A stretch of DNA of 64,000 bases from Ricinus communis (Eukaryota > Streptophyta > Magnoliopsida > Malpighiales > Euphorbiaceae): the NCBI RefSeq assembly GCF_019578655.1, contig NC_063259.1, positions 26,647,277 through 26,711,276 of the forward strand. The letters are read 5' to 3'. Positions 51,742 to 63,122 of this stretch are shown here, piece by piece; the stretch's first letter is position 1; the number at the start of each line of letters is the position of its first letter. The notes below the pieces were generated by a model. That model was not told the origin of the DNA. It made no database searches and worked only from the letters and a program-made list of their open reading frames with translations. The translations under genes were made by a program, and so were the position numbers.

Positions 51742-52170
51742 GCTCAAGCAATATGGTCATTTGGTTTAAGAGAAATCGAGCATTGGCACAAAACTCCGAA
51801 AGAACTTTTGAATAAAGGGGAAATTCAAGCAACTGATCTAATCATATCTTGATAACAGAAAGCTCCTGTCTGGCTTTAATTGAACTCAAAAGCCCTAAAT
51901 TTCTGAGCTAGAACAGAAATCATTATAAACGGCTACTGAAATAAAGCGCTTCTCCAAGCCTCTATCCTTTTGATTTTTCAGTCATTAGCAGCCAACTGGT
52001 ATTACGGCTCTCGACATAATTCATGGCTCGAGGAAGAGTTCATCCGAAAATTGGATAATTTGGCCCCCGATCTTTGGGAAAGAAAACCCGAAGAACCCGT
52101 CTTTCATTTGATTAAGCCACCATTCAATGATCTAGGCTTGCAAGATTTTGCTGTTTTTGTTCACATTTAA
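51742..52170 (+). pseudogene. Unrecognised coding-like remnant (two blocks)
   Basis: Block 1 (51742-51852) reads IWSFGLREIEHWHKTPKE and then LLNKGEIQATDLI before a stop. Block 2 (51982-52170) follows a good acceptor (GATTTTTCAG) and reads SLAANWYYGSRHNSWLEEEF, continuing to a stop at 52168-52170. Both look like real protein (charged, Trp-rich, few A+T-driven residues), and block 1 is also preceded by an acceptor-like tract. I see no start codon context, no donor after block 1 and no family match. It could be exons of a small gene, or a decayed gene fragment next to bL12m. Confidence 0.4.
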
Positions 52171-52805
52171 AATTAGTGAATTTCGTGAATTGTGATATTT
52201 ATAGTTTGCATATCTAAGATAATAGTAATAAATTAAAAAGGAAAAAAAGAGTTTGAAAATCTATATTGCATTTATCTCGATCTCACGTCACTGGAGAATT
52301 GTCCATTTGTTAATTCCCGGTCTCAGTCGGTGTCTAGTTAGTATGCCAATGCAGAACTCCGGTTCCGTGAAACGCTAAAACTGGATATGCTTTATTAAAG
52401 TTGCATGCTCTGCTGTTCTGCTTGCAGCACAAAAAATGTCATCAATCATGGAAAAAAGAAAATTTTCTTTTTAAACTTTGCTGGAAGAATGATAAACTAT
52501 TGTCATTGATGTCAGGCATACTCGGTTGGCTTTGCCCATGCAAATATGATCCTCCTAGCTTCATTTTGCAAGCATATACAGGCTTCACCAACAACACAAG
52601 TAAGCACAACCTCATACACACAGAAGCGTGCAAAAGGTTAAATAAATAATTATATTGTTTGTTGTAGATGTCCTCTCAATGCATCAAGCTCTTAGTCCTA
52701 AAGTTAACATGCACGGAGATAGAGCAGACTGGAAAACCAACAGCTAAAAAAACAAGCACAGATTTCTACTCGAGTAAACATCCTACTACATAATTCCACA
52801 ACCAA
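52171..52805. other. Intergenic DNA between the remnant and the PWWP gene
   Basis: No gene is recognised. Part may be the 3' UTR, or a last exon, of the PWWP gene on the minus strand. Confidence 0.4.
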
Positions 52806-55800
52806 TCAAGGCATGGAACTCACCTTTTTCAAAAGGCCTTTAATCTCAGTTTCCAATTTGGCTCTCATTTCAGGAGATAGATTGTCTCCTGCCTTCTCCA
52901 GCATTGATGTCATCATCTCTAGGTTCTGCCTTATGAAGTCAATAGGAGGTGCCTCAGCAGGACTTGGCATTGACCCATAAGACATTGCAGGTGCAGTAGT
53001 TCCCTCTTTGGATCCAGCAGCTGAAAGAAGATGAAGTCGGTAATTGACTAGTGTTGCACCAAAAGGACTGCAATTCTCTAAACTCCTTGCTGCTTCTGCG
53101 GCATCAGTACTCTTCAAGAAAACAACTTGAGCAGTATTAGAATCTTTCATCAAATGTATTTCTGACTCCTTCAAGGGCCCAAACCTGCAAAACGTTGCAA
53201 CCAGAACTTCTTTTGAAGGTAAAGAAACTCCTTGAGCAAATGTCAAGATCAGAGCAGTCCCCAGACCTTCTCCATTTGTATCCATGATATTGTAATTTAT
53301 GTTTATATCCGGTAGCCTCACAGCTGATTTCCTTCTAGGCCGCCGTGGCTTTACTTCTTTTTTCCGTGCTCTCTTCTTTTCAGGTTTGACCAACATACTC
53401 GATTCAGCAAGAGTCCCCTCCAAACCAGCTTCAATCGCAGCAACTGTAGTCTGCTCAGCAGTTGATTTGTCCTTTCTTTTTCTTTTTTTGGGCTCAGGCA
53501 AACCTTCAGCACTGAGAGGGCTGATAGATGGAGGCTCTTTTGCCAAAAGGCCTGGAATTGCACAGTTTCCATCCGAAGTTGGTATACTAGGAGCAGATCC
53601 CTCCCCCATAATTTCCTTAGGTATAGTATTCACCGAAAATGGGCCTGTCACCTGTAAATCTAGTAGCAGTGAGCCGGGTTCTGCATCACTTAAATTTACA
53701 TTCTCTGAGCCTGCTTTCTTCTCCCTCTGATTAGGCTCATGTTCAACATGGCTCACAGACTCAAAACTTTCTACCAACAAACTACTTGTAGCACCACTAC
53801 TATTCAAATCTGGTAAACCTGCAGGAGATGTTCCTTGCTTCTTCTTTTTCTTCTTCGGCCCAGGCCTACCATTAGGAGTAGGAGGGCCCATGTCACAGAA
53901 ATCTTTTACAAGTGTGCCATCTGCAGCAATATTTATATTGACATCTGATAAGCCACGAAGGGATTTAATTTTTGTAGGAGCTGAGTTTCCATTTTTCTTC
54001 TTCTTCTGCATCTTTTGCTCAGCCTTGACATCCAGTAAAGTCTGGGTTGGCTCGAGTGTATCCTTCCCCTGCAGTGCCTCATTACTGCTACCAATCATGT
54101 TCTTGCAATGCATCTCGTAAATAGACTCATCATGAAATGCTGATATTCTGAACCTCGCAAAGAACCATTCTATTAAATCAAAGTTTTTACTTTCATTTGA
54201 ATACAGGCAATCCATCGCTGTGAGACACAGTTCAGAAAGCAAATCAGCTACAGATGCATTTATCAGATCGGGGTTATTGGATGCGTCATTATTGTGTATA
54301 AATTTTCTGAACCATTTCTTTTGAAACCTCTTGCCACTGGATTTAGAAACTGAATGTGATCCGATAAATTGATGACTAACTGCTTTTTCATGTTCTGCTC
54401 CTTGAGAAACTTTCTGAGACTTAGGGTCTTCTATTTCACTTGGCAAGCCTTTATGTTCCAAGTTGACATAGGGATATGATAGGTACTTGCTTTTCTTCCT
54501 TTCTCTCAGATCAGAGCCCTTCTCTATCATTGTTGCAGATCCAAAGATGCTGGCTTCCACCTGAGGTGGAGAATCTGGAAGACTGACATCATAGCCTTCA
54601 ACTTCAGCATACTTCTTCCTCTTTCTCTTCCTGGAATTTGATGCCAGATCATTTAGAACATTCTTCCCTACAGGAAGATCGCCTTTGTAATTCTTTGCTG
54701 TAGTACCCATGCCCTCTCCAAAAATCATGCCTAGCTCTTCATTCTTCTTTCGCTGTAGAACTTTATCCTCAGTGCTTTGCAATTCCCCGTTGGCAGCTTC
54801 TAAATTTTGGCTTCCATGTTGAGCACTGATGTTACTTTTCTCCATTGACCTGTCCCCAGCACTGTCTTGATCATCAATTGATTCAAAAAGTTGTTCAGCA
54901 GGCACTTGACCATGTCCTCTAAAATCATAAAATGCTGACACAAAATTCTTTGCAACAGTTAATTCAAGGATGCCAAGCTTGGAGAATGTCTGTGCAAGAT
55001 TTTTAATTTGTTCAAGAAACTTCACTGGTTCAAACCGAGTAAATGAAAATTCACCAAATTTGCAACTTGGCGAAGAAACTTTTCCTTGAATTTCAACATC
55101 AGCAGATGACTGCTGACATTTATTGTGGATACAGGAACAAGTCATCTCTGATCTCAGGCACTTACCAAACTCCTCCGCTGCCTTCTCTACTGCCCCAAGG
55201 AAGCTTCTAGCCTTGTTTCCCCCAGTCATGCGCTCAAAGTTCTCATGGAAAGACTTTAATTGGGATGGCAAGCACCAAGCAATGTGGCTTATCCCAAAAT
55301 ACCCAATCAGCAGGCAGTTCCTGTGGTCGCTCTGCAGAGCATATTTTCTTGCATCTAATGGATCATAAACCTTTCCTGGCCACCAAGACTGGTTTTTGGT
55401 CTTAACCCATACAATGTCACCCACATGGAACTTTCCAATTAACTCCTTCATCTCCTCATCACCAATATCTTTAGGATCCTCTTGACTAACGAATGACCCA
55501 GAATAACCCATGTCGTTGAGATTGTTAACATTAACCCCACTTAGAGAACCAGAAAAATCAACATAAAGTGATATATTGCCTCCACAGATTTCTAACTTCC
55601 TACCAGACACAATGCCATTAACTCCCAATGACTCGTCCTCTTCTAACTCCTCATCATTCACATTCTTTTCAACTTCAACTTCAGCATTCACATCACCACC
55701 CAAATCCACTGCATTCTCGCTGAAATCCGTAGCGAGGGAACCATTTTCAGTCTCAATTATCCTATCAGTTACATCATTCAACAAAGAATCCTTCCCAATT

Positions 55801-55976
55801 CCAGTATCACTCACATCAAGATCAACCAATGCACTTAAAATGGCATCGGGATTCTCTCCTCTAATATTAACAAGTCTGTTCACTGATACCACACTATCAA
55901 CCTTATGATCTTCACCATTTGCATCAACCACTTTCCTGTTCTGTTCTTTAGGAACATCCAGATTCATTTCTTCCAT
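52806..55976 (-). CDS. PWWP-domain nuclear protein with C-terminal RRM-like domain
   Basis: One long exon encodes about 1056 residues from the ATG at 55974-55976. The acidic N-terminus is followed by a PWWP domain (about 184-256: [33 protein letters not shown]), a reader of methylated histone and DNA. The middle is disordered with several nuclear-localisation clusters ([45 protein letters not shown]). Residues about 905-988 form an RRM-like fold ([18 protein letters not shown]), then a C-terminal helix ([17 protein letters not shown]). This matches plant PWWP-domain (PDP-type) proteins, some of which work with Polycomb and histone-deacetylase complexes. A good donor, AAG/gtgagt (52818-52823), just before the stop suggests a further small exon may be used. 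The frame stays open about 60 codons upstream without an ATG. Confidence 0.9.
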   Translation of the reverse strand: MEEMNLDVPKEQNRKVVDANGEDHKVDSVVSVNRLVNIRGENPDAILSALVDLDVSDTGIGKDSLLNDVTDRIIETENGSLATDFSENAVDLGGDVNAEVEVEKNVNDEELEEDESLGVNGIVSGRKLEICGGNISLYVDFSGSLSGVNVNNLNDMGYSGSFVSQEDPKDIGDEEMKELIGKFHVGDIVWVKTKNQSWWPGKVYDPLDARKYALQSDHRNCLLIGYFGISHIAWCLPSQLKSFHENFERMTGGNKARSFLGAVEKAAEEFGKCLRSEMTCSCIHNKCQQSSADVEIQGKVSSPSCKFGEFSFTRFEPVKFLEQIKNLAQTFSKLGILELTVAKNFVSAFYDFRGHGQVPAEQLFESIDDQDSAGDRSMEKSNISAQHGSQNLEAANGELQSTEDKVLQRKKNEELGMIFGEGMGTTAKNYKGDLPVGKNVLNDLASNSRKRKRKKYAEVEGYDVSLPDSPPQVEASIFGSATMIEKGSDLRERKKSKYLSYPYVNLEHKGLPSEIEDPKSQKVSQGAEHEKAVSHQFIGSHSVSKSSGKRFQKKWFRKFIHNNDASNNPDLINASVADLLSELCLTAMDCLYSNESKNFDLIEWFFARFRISAFHDESIYEMHCKNMIGSSNEALQGKDTLEPTQTLLDVKAEQKMQKKKKNGNSAPTKIKSLRGLSDVNINIAADGTLVKDFCDMGPPTPNGRPGPKKKKKKQGTSPAGLPDLNSSGATSSLLVESFESVSHVEHEPNQREKKAGSENVNLSDAEPGSLLLDLQVTGPFSVNTIPKEIMGEGSAPSIPTSDGNCAIPGLLAKEPPSISPLSAEGLPEPKKRKRKDKSTAEQTTVAAIEAGLEGTLAESSMLVKPEKKRARKKEVKPRRPRRKSAVRLPDININYNIMDTNGEGLGTALILTFAQGVSLPSKEVLVATFCRFGPLKESEIHLMKDSNTAQVVFLKSTDAAEAARSLENCSPFGATLVNYRLHLLSAAGSKEGTTAPAMSYGSMPSPAEAPPIDFIRQNLEMMTSMLEKAGDNLSPEMRAKLETEIKGLLKKVSSMP

Positions 55977-56179
55977 ATTAAAGCTGCCACTTAAGCCAAA
56001 CAAATGATAGGACCCAGAAGCTTTTTCTTGTAGATTTTTGTTATCTGGGTTCTGAGCTTCTAGAGTTTCACCATCTGGGGGTTCAACCTCTAGGGTTTCT
56101 GGGCTTTTATTTCCGTTATCCAGAAATGTTCGAAAAGGTCTAAACTTTTTTTTTTGTCACTCCTTTAGCTGATCGTACA

Positions 56180-56335
56180 CTGAAAGGAATGGAAAAAAAA
56201 TAATAAAAAGAGGATAATAAGCTAATCTAATAAAGGAAAAATAAAAACTGAAAACAAAAGCAGAAAAACAAACTGAAGCATAAACACATTAAAGAAAAAG
56301 AAACCACCAAAATTACTGAAAACAATACTGAGTAC
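56180..56335 (-). other. Probable 5'-UTR intron of the PWWP gene
   Basis: On the minus strand a donor CAG/gtactc (GT at 56334-56335) and a polypyrimidine tract ending CCTTTCAG (56180-56181) define a 156-bp intron. It lies between a pyrimidine-rich leader exon (about 56336-56570) and the coding exon. The assignment is inferred from splice motifs only. Confidence 0.55.
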
Positions 56336-56599
56336 CTGCTGAAAAAAAAAAAAGCAATGGGATTTGCATTGTCACCCAGGTGGCCAACTCGCTGTGATCT
56401 GACCCAGTTGAGTTAAAGAAAGATAAGAAGAAGAAGCTTGATTGTTGTGGCGAGAGAGAGATTAGACACATAAAAAGGGCGAATATATGAAAGCAGAAAG
56501 AGAAAAAGAGAGAGAAAAAAATAACTCCAAAGGCTGAGCAAGGCAAAAAAGATATGGTTGAGAGAGAGACAGAGCAAGAAAATGTTTGTATTGTGGTAT

Positions 56600-57929
56600 G
56601 TACATGTACTGTCTTAGTTCTGTTGAAGGCTATGAGGTTATGTAAGCTGTTCCGTATTTTGAGGTTGTCTTTCTGGATTTAAAATGCACAGCAACGCTAC
56701 ACATATGCCACCGTCTTTGGTAATGGTGGCCAGTGCTTTTGGTTTGGTTCTGTTCAGTTCGGTTCGGCTTGGCTCGGCTCTGTTCGGCTTTTATTCGCAT
56801 TTTGCAGAATATTGGGTATTTTTATAGCTTAAACTATATTCAAATGGAACATAATGTGTCTTGTGGTATAGCAAACAACAAATTTCCCACGAGTGAGAGT
56901 GGTGGATGGTGGACCTACCTACCATCATTATATTGAATAAGAATCAAGTTTATTCATCTTCATTAGAGATTAATGGTATCAATTACTATTAGTGGTTCAA
57001 CCCAATGGGAATAAGAGAATACCATTTTATGTGTGTAAATCACAAAATCTTAAAAAGAATCCTAGATACATTTCTTTCAACAAGAAATTTCAGAAGTAAT
57101 GCCAAAAATGGTCAATTTTTCTGTCTAGACAACTGCCCTTCTATTTCTGTTTGGATTAATGGTATTGGAGACAAATCATTTCCATAATTAGCATTATTTT
57201 TCTACTCACAAAATCACTAGATTTTTTTTTATCATTGGAAAAAACAGATATTTGAATTTAAAATCTCCATCCGACCTTTGAAGATTTGAGAATTCCTAAA
57301 CTATGCAAGTAAAAAGCAAAAAAAAAAAAAAAACTTAATGCAAATGTAAGTACCTAATTATTTTTTATTTTATCATTTCGCCTTCTAAACTAACAAGTTG
57401 GACACTTAAATTTGCTTTTATATTCTTAACACTGCGACACTTATTTTATTCTTGAAAATAAAAAAACTATTGCAACATTTATTTGTATCTGAATTGAGTG
57501 TGCATTGTACACTTGTTTATTGTGAATAAATTTAGCTTTCAAATCTTTCATTGAGTCCTCAATTTCTTCATAAATTATTTATTTTTAAATTTTCTTGCAA
57601 AAATAACATTTGATTCCTCTATTTTTCTTAAAATTTTATAATTATTAAAATAACTTTTGACCCTTATAAAAAATCTCAAGAAATGATGGCGACAATAAAA
57701 TATTTAAAAGTTAAAAAGATAAAAAATTTATTATACGAATTTGATCTATTATAAAAAATATTTCATGAAAATCTCAACGTATTGAAAGCTGGCCTAGAAT
57801 CTAATCCTTAATGCTGACTCTCTATAGGTCAAAATCATGAAAGACTTATTCTAAGTTGTTGGATTGCAACCTGTCCTCCCCCTTTTGTAGCACTCCTTAG
57901 AGCTGATCTTTGAGAAATACACTTTAATT
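56600..57929. other. Upstream region of the PWWP gene, no further gene seen
   Basis: A degenerate TTCGG/GGCTC tandem run lies at about 56738-56793. Beyond it the DNA is A+T-rich. No gene is supported. Confidence 0.5.
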
Positions 57930-58464
57930 GTTCAAAAAAGATTAATGGTCTGCTTCTCTTGGTAAAAGACCTTCTTGGAGATGGAAGAGTATTCTTGCAG
58001 TCAGGATATTCTGAGAAAGGAGGTTAATAATGCCAATCCACTTATCCATGGATCCCATCTTTACTAGGTTGCGAACTCTTTTCTCCTAAATCTTAAAATT
58101 TGTTTGTTTATTAGGGGAGTGATTACTTAGATAGGAATGGGTAGAATCTTTAGTGATATCTTGAATAGGAATGGGTGGAATCTTTATGTTATGAAGGATT
58201 TTGTTTCTGATATAGAATTAAGAACTATCGTTAATTCCTATTATGTTATAATTACAACTAGTAATTATAATTATCTTGAATCTGTTCCATTGTGATGTAG
58301 CCAAACAAATTTGGCTGGCCTCCCTTCTACCTTTCTTATTCTTTCTTTTGCTGATTGGTGGCAAGGTATCATTTCCAATATGAAAGGGTACATTTTTAGA
58401 GAATGTGCTCTATAGAATTACTTTTACTGTCCGAACCATCTGGAAACCTGGAAATGGAGCTATT
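57930..58464 (+). pseudogene. Decayed LINE-like ORF2 relic, 5' part (zf-RVT region)
   Basis: Shifting plus-strand frames give pieces such as KDLLGDGRVFLQSGYSEK, PWIPSLLGCELFSPK, GSDYLDRNG, and then LILSFADWW before RECAL. The order matches the zinc-binding reverse-transcriptase tail region (DPWIP..VSDLID..W) of plant LINEs. Many stops and frameshifts make it non-functional. The copia element at 58465 interrupts it. Confidence 0.6.
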
Positions 58465-58738
58465 TGTTGAAGCACCCAAATCATACAATACTTGCAAAAC
58501 TCAGCAAGCAAAGACCGGCAGTAAGGACCAACAGTCTTTGACTATTGGTCATGGCCTCAGATATCAAGATCATTACAGGCCTAGTTAGGGAAAAGGAGCA
58601 ACACCTCTCCCCTAAGGGAAAAGGCCCGTTAGACTACAAGTGTATATAACAAAATGCATATCCCACTTGTAATTCAGAATTCATAAAAACATCATTGATC
58701 AATAAAATCTCAATTCTTTTACATTCGATTTTTCCACA
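58465..58738 (+). repeat. 5' LTR of the copia element
   Basis: It starts TGTTGAAG and ends CA. It holds TATATAACA (near 58645) as a probable TATA box and AATAAAATC (near 58701) as a probable polyadenylation signal. Confidence 0.95.
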
Positions 58739-58739
58739 T

Positions 58740-58751
58740 TGTATCAGAGCA
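58740..58751 (+). other. Primer-binding site of the copia element (tRNA-iMet type)
   Basis: TGTATCAGAGCA follows the LTR after one base and differs from the usual TGGTATCAGAGC by one missing G. Confidence 0.8.
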
Positions 58752-58802
58752 TGATTGACCCTGTCATCATCTACCCAACAATTAGAAATTTCTTCTTTCA
58801 TC

Positions 58803-59255
58803 ATGTCACAAAATGATCTCACCAAACTCATAAACATTGTGTTAAAGGGAAATCATAATTATTTCGAGTGGTCAAGAGCAGTTTACATTGGCTTAACTGG
58901 TAGGAAGAAGTTAGGGTTCATCACAAGAACCCTAACCAAGCCAACAATACAAAATCCGAACCAACCAACAAAAGAGGAGATTGAAACCATCGAAGAATGG
59001 CAGAAAAACGACCATTTGGTCATGTCTCTCATTACCAACACGATGGAGCCTCAGATTGCCAGATTATGTATGCTTCTGGCATCATCACAGGCTGTGTGGG
59101 AGAAGATGAGAAACCTGTACGGACAAGAGCACAACTTCACACACATTTTCAATCTAAAACAAGAATTAGCACACATCAAGCAAGGAACCAGAGCGGTGTC
59201 ACCATTGCAACAAGTAGGGTCACACCGCTGCTCGTTGTTGGCACCTGCACCCTAA
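58803..59255 (+). pseudogene. Truncated gag of the copia element
   Basis: The N-terminal part is typical copia gag (LKGNHNYFEWSRAVYIGL, then WEKMRNLYGQ and LKQELAHIKQG). Homology stops at about 59190, and the frame then runs through unrelated GC-rich sequence to a stop at 59253-59255. The rest of the capsid domain and the CCHC zinc knuckle are missing. It is in a different frame from pol, whereas intact copia elements usually have one continuous frame. Confidence 0.85.
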
Positions 59256-59580
59256 CCTCCGGTCGGCGCAGCACCGAGGTGAGCGAGGGAGAGGGCAGCG
59301 CGAGAAAGAAGAAAGGAGAGGGGAGAATAGAGTGGGCGGTGTGGGAGTAAGTGTGTTTAATCCTACGGGTTATGACACACTTTTCGGGTCGGAGTGACTC
59401 ATTAATGGTTCAAATTTGTTTGCCTGTCAGGCCCAAGAAGAAGACTCCTTGGGCCGGCCGTGACTCCGTCCGTGACCAACCCCCGGTGGCCGGCCCGATC
59501 CCAGCTCTTGGGCCAGTCCGGCCCAAACCAGCCGCACCTCTTGGGCTGAGCCAACACAACCCGGATCCGGCCCAGTTGAC
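59195..59580. other. GC-rich block replacing the gag core
   Basis: About 385 bp, much richer in G+C than anything else in the window, with repeated GGGCC, CCGGCC and GGCCCAA motifs. It lies exactly where the gag C-terminal half and zinc knuckle should be. Pol-type sequence resumes after it at about 59581 (QISYFISQLQS..). I do not recognise its origin. It may be captured host or foreign-element DNA, or a highly altered gag segment. Confidence 0.6.
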
Positions 59581-62500
59581 AATTCCCAAATCTCGTACTT
59601 CATTTCTCAGCTTCAGTCCATGTTACAGTCTCAGCAATCCCGTGGGTCAGGTTTAGTATCTCACAATTACACAGATTTTTTACCTGCATATTCTGATTGG
59701 ATTATTGATTTTGGGGCAACCGACCACATGACTTGGAATTCGACACAGTTGCACAATTTTACTCCTATGGATTCCCAACATGTGATCGTTGCCAATGAGG
59801 ATGGAGCCGAAATTTCTGGTTTTGGCTTCTCCAACCTTTTTAATCACACCATACCAAATATCATTCTTTTACCTAATTTTAAATCGAATTTATTATCTGT
59901 TGGTAAAATAACTCAGACTTTAAATTTCAATGTTATTTTCTCATCATCTGCAGTGATTTTTCAGGATCGAATCACCGGGAAGACGATTGGTGAAGGATAC
60001 CTTCACAATGGCCTATACTATCTTACCACTCCCAGTCAGTGTTTGACCACAACCAAACCTTTCAACCAAGGCCTGTTGATGCATAGGCGGTTTGGGCATC
60101 CGTCAGACAAAATTTTGAATCACCTTTTCCATCTTAAAATAGACTCAAGCTATTGTGATGTTTGTAAATTTTCAAAGCACAATAGATTACCTTTTCCATC
60201 GTCGTCTACTAACTCAGAAAAATTATTTGATTTAATCCACTCTGATGTTTGGAGACCCGCTCCCGTTACCTCCTATAACCACTTCCGCTATTTTGTCACT
60301 TTTATTGACGATTACTCTCAAATTACTTGGGTCTATTTACTAAAAGGGAAAAATGATGTTTTTACATGTTTTCTCAATTTTTATACCTTTATTAAAAATC
60401 AGTACAATGCCAAAATTAAAATCTTCCGTTCAGACAATGGTACTGAATATGTCAACAAAAAATTTTCTGAATTCTTTTCCCAAGAGGGTATTCTGCACCA
60501 AACTACCTGCATTTATACCCCTGAACAGAATGGGGTTTCAGAAAGAAAAAATAGACATCTTCTTAAGGTTACTCGTACTCTCCTTTTTCAAACCAATGTT
60601 CCCCACATTTTTTGGTCGGATGCCCTCCTCACTGCAGCCTATCTCATCAACCGGCTTCCCAGCTCCGTTCTTAACAACCTTAGCCCCCTGGAACTCCTCA
60701 AACAAAGAAAAATCGATCTAGGTCATATTCGAGTATTTGGTTGCACTGCCTTTGTCCACATTAGACGTCACCATAAACTGGAAAAAAGTTGTGTCAAAAC
60801 CATCTTCCTTAGATACTCCTCAGAAAAGAAGGGCTACAAATGTTATGATCCTACCACTTACAAATCATACATTTCCCGAGATGTGACCTTTAACGAAACT
60901 ATCCCTTACTTTTCTAATGATCCCTCTCTTCCCACAACACCCTCAACTGACCTTTTTCCCTCTAACTCTTCCTTTTTTGACAGCATACTTTAGGAAACTC
61001 TCTCTGCACGGGAGCGCACTCATATGCCTGTCATCGGCCCTAGCCCTTCAGGGGGAGAGACTTTCATCCCTATGACAACTTCTTCAGGGGGAGATCATGA
61101 GTCACCAACAGAAGAACTTGCCCTGCGGAGATCTATTAGACCTACCAGGCCTCCTGCTCGGCTAAAGGACTATGTGTCCAATTCGGTATCGTATCCCATT
61201 CATCACTATATCAGTTATACTTCAGTATCATCTTCATACAAGGCTTATTTAAACACTCTCACATCACACACAGAGCCCACCTCCTTCTATGACACTAATA
61301 CCAATCCTAATTGGTGTGAGGCTATGAAAGAAGAACTCCAGGCTCTGGAGAAAAATGAAACATGAGATCTTGTTACCCTACCACCAAATAAAAAACCAGT
61401 TGGCTGTAAATGGGTATATAAGATCAAATACAAGCATGATGGTACCATTGAAAGGTATAAAGCCCGGTTGGTAGCGAAGGGTTTTACCCAAACTTATGAT
61501 GTAGATTACTAGGAAACTTTTGCTCCAGTGGCTAAAATGAGCATAGTTCGTATTTTATTGTCTGTTGCTACTAACTCAGGGTGGAGCTTATTTCAGATGG
61601 ATGTTAAGAATGTATTTCTTCAAGGATCTCTAGCCGAAGAGGTATACATGAAACTTCCACCAGACCATACAATAGCCTCTGATCCTTCCCTGGTATGTAA
61701 GTTGAAAAAGGCAATCTACGGATTGAAACAGTCACCGAGAGCATGGTATGCCAAGCTTAGTCAGTTTCTCTTAAAAATTAATTTCAGCAAATGTACCTCT
61801 GACTCTTCTATGTTTGTTAAACACACTCACACTCACACCATAATTATTTTAGTATATGTGGATGATATCATTATAACAGGAAATAGTAATGAGGAGATTG
61901 AGAAAGTAAAACAAGCTCTAAAGGAGGAATTTGATATTAAGGATCTTGATCAATTAACTTACTTTCTCGGAATAGAAATAGCCAAATCTCAGAAAGGACT
62001 ATTCCTATCTCAAAGAAAGTATGTCCTGGATCTTCTACAAGAAACATGAAAAATAGGAGCCAAGCCTGTAGATACTCCAATGGAAACGAAAAACCGTCTC
62101 AATCTAGAGGATGGCGACCCTTTAAGTGACATAGGTCACTACCAGCGGTTGGTAGAAAAATTGATCTACTTAACCGTCACCAGGCCTGATATTAGCTATG
62201 CCGTAAGCATGATTAGCCAATTTATGCATGCTCCCCGTACTTCCCACCTGGATGCGGTCGAAAGAATCCTAAGATATCTCAAGGGTACTTCAGGCCAAGG
62301 TATTTTGATGAAGAATAATAATAATGCTAACACCGTTACTGGTTTCTCCGATGCAGATTGGGCAGGCAGCTGCGACAGAAAATCAACCTCTAGGTTCTGT
62401 GTCTTTGTAGGAGGAAATCTGGTAATGTGGAAAAGCAAAAAGCAATCAATAACAGCAAGATCCAGTGCTGAAGCTGAGTACCGAGCCATGGCATCAACAG

Positions 62501-62862
62501 CTAGCGAGCTTATTTGGATTAAGCAAGTGCTCACTGACATGGGAGTAAAGTGCAAAGATCTGATGGAGATGTACTGTGACAACCAAGCAGCCAGACACAT
62601 AACATCGAACCCAGTCTTTCATGAAAAGACTAAACATATTGAAGTTGACTGTCACTTCATAAGAGAAAAAGTCCAATCAGGAGAAATCATAACCCCATTT
62701 GTCAGAAGCTACGAACAGCTGACAGACGTCTTCACCAAGGCTCTAGACAAAGCAAGCCACCAAAGGCTCCTAAGCAAGATGGGTTCTATCAATTTATTCG
62801 AACCCACCTTGAGGGGGAGTGTTGAAGCACCCAAATCATACAATACCTGCAAAACTCAGTGA
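59581..62862 (+). pseudogene. Copia pol: protease, integrase, reverse transcriptase, RNase H, with four stops
   Basis: A single reading frame carries all domains. The protease motif at 59707 reads DFGATDHM (the family norm is DSG). Integrase follows with a His/Cys zinc module (HRRFGHPS..CDVC), and its catalytic Asp, Asp and Glu lie in HSDVW, RSDNGTEY and NGVSERKN. Reverse transcriptase has the YVDD active site at 61855-61866 and YGLKQSPRAWY. RNase H has SDADWAG, SSAEAEYRA and YCDNQAA. Stops at 60991-60993 (TAG), 61363-61365 (TGA), 61510-61512 (TAG) and 62047-62049 (TGA) break it without changing frame. It cannot yield a full polyprotein. Confidence 0.94.
62809..62819 (+). other. Polypurine tract of the copia element
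   Basis: TTGAGGGGGAG lies directly before the 3' LTR, where plus-strand priming occurs. Confidence 0.9.
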
Positions 62863-63117
62863 CAAAGGCCGTGATAAGGACCAGGTCTTTGGTTGGTCAT
62901 AACCTCGAGATATCAAGATCATCACAGGCCTAGTTAGGGAAAAGGAGCAACACCTCTCCCCTAAGAGAAAATAATGCTTCTACCTCTCCCTATACAGAAA
63001 ATTACTGTTAGACTACAAGTGTATATAACAGAATGCATATCCCACTTGTGATTCAGAATTCATAAAAATATCATTGATCAATAAAATCTCAATTCTTCTA
63101 CATTCGATTTTTTCACA
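62820..63117 (+). repeat. 3' LTR of the copia element
   Basis: It starts TGTTGAAG and ends CACA. It has a block of about 24 bp (within about 62968-63006) absent from the 5' LTR, plus scattered substitutions. Confidence 0.95.
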
Positions 63118-63122
63118 CTATT

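Larger units (their letters stand above)
58465..63117 (+). mobile_element. Complete but defective Ty1/copia LTR retrotransposon
   Basis: The element is 4653 bp. Its 274- and 298-bp LTRs both begin TGTTGAAGCACCC and end TTYCACA, and the flanks are a perfect 5-bp TSD CTATT (58460-58464, 63118-63122). A primer-binding site follows the 5' LTR and a polypurine tract precedes the 3' LTR. The domain order gag - protease - integrase - reverse transcriptase - RNase H defines the copia group. The LTRs differ by several substitutions and a block indel of about 24 bp, so insertion is not very recent. Four in-frame stops and loss of most of gag make it non-autonomous. It sits inside an older LINE-like relic. 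Confidence 0.96.

Noticed and set aside
53299..55908. Several plus-strand frames across the PWWP gene
   Set aside because: These are antisense shadows of a long, well-supported coding exon.
59351..59656. Pro-rich frame of 101 codons in the GC-rich block
   Set aside because: It is in a different frame from both gag and pol, crosses the block boundary and has no recognisable domain.
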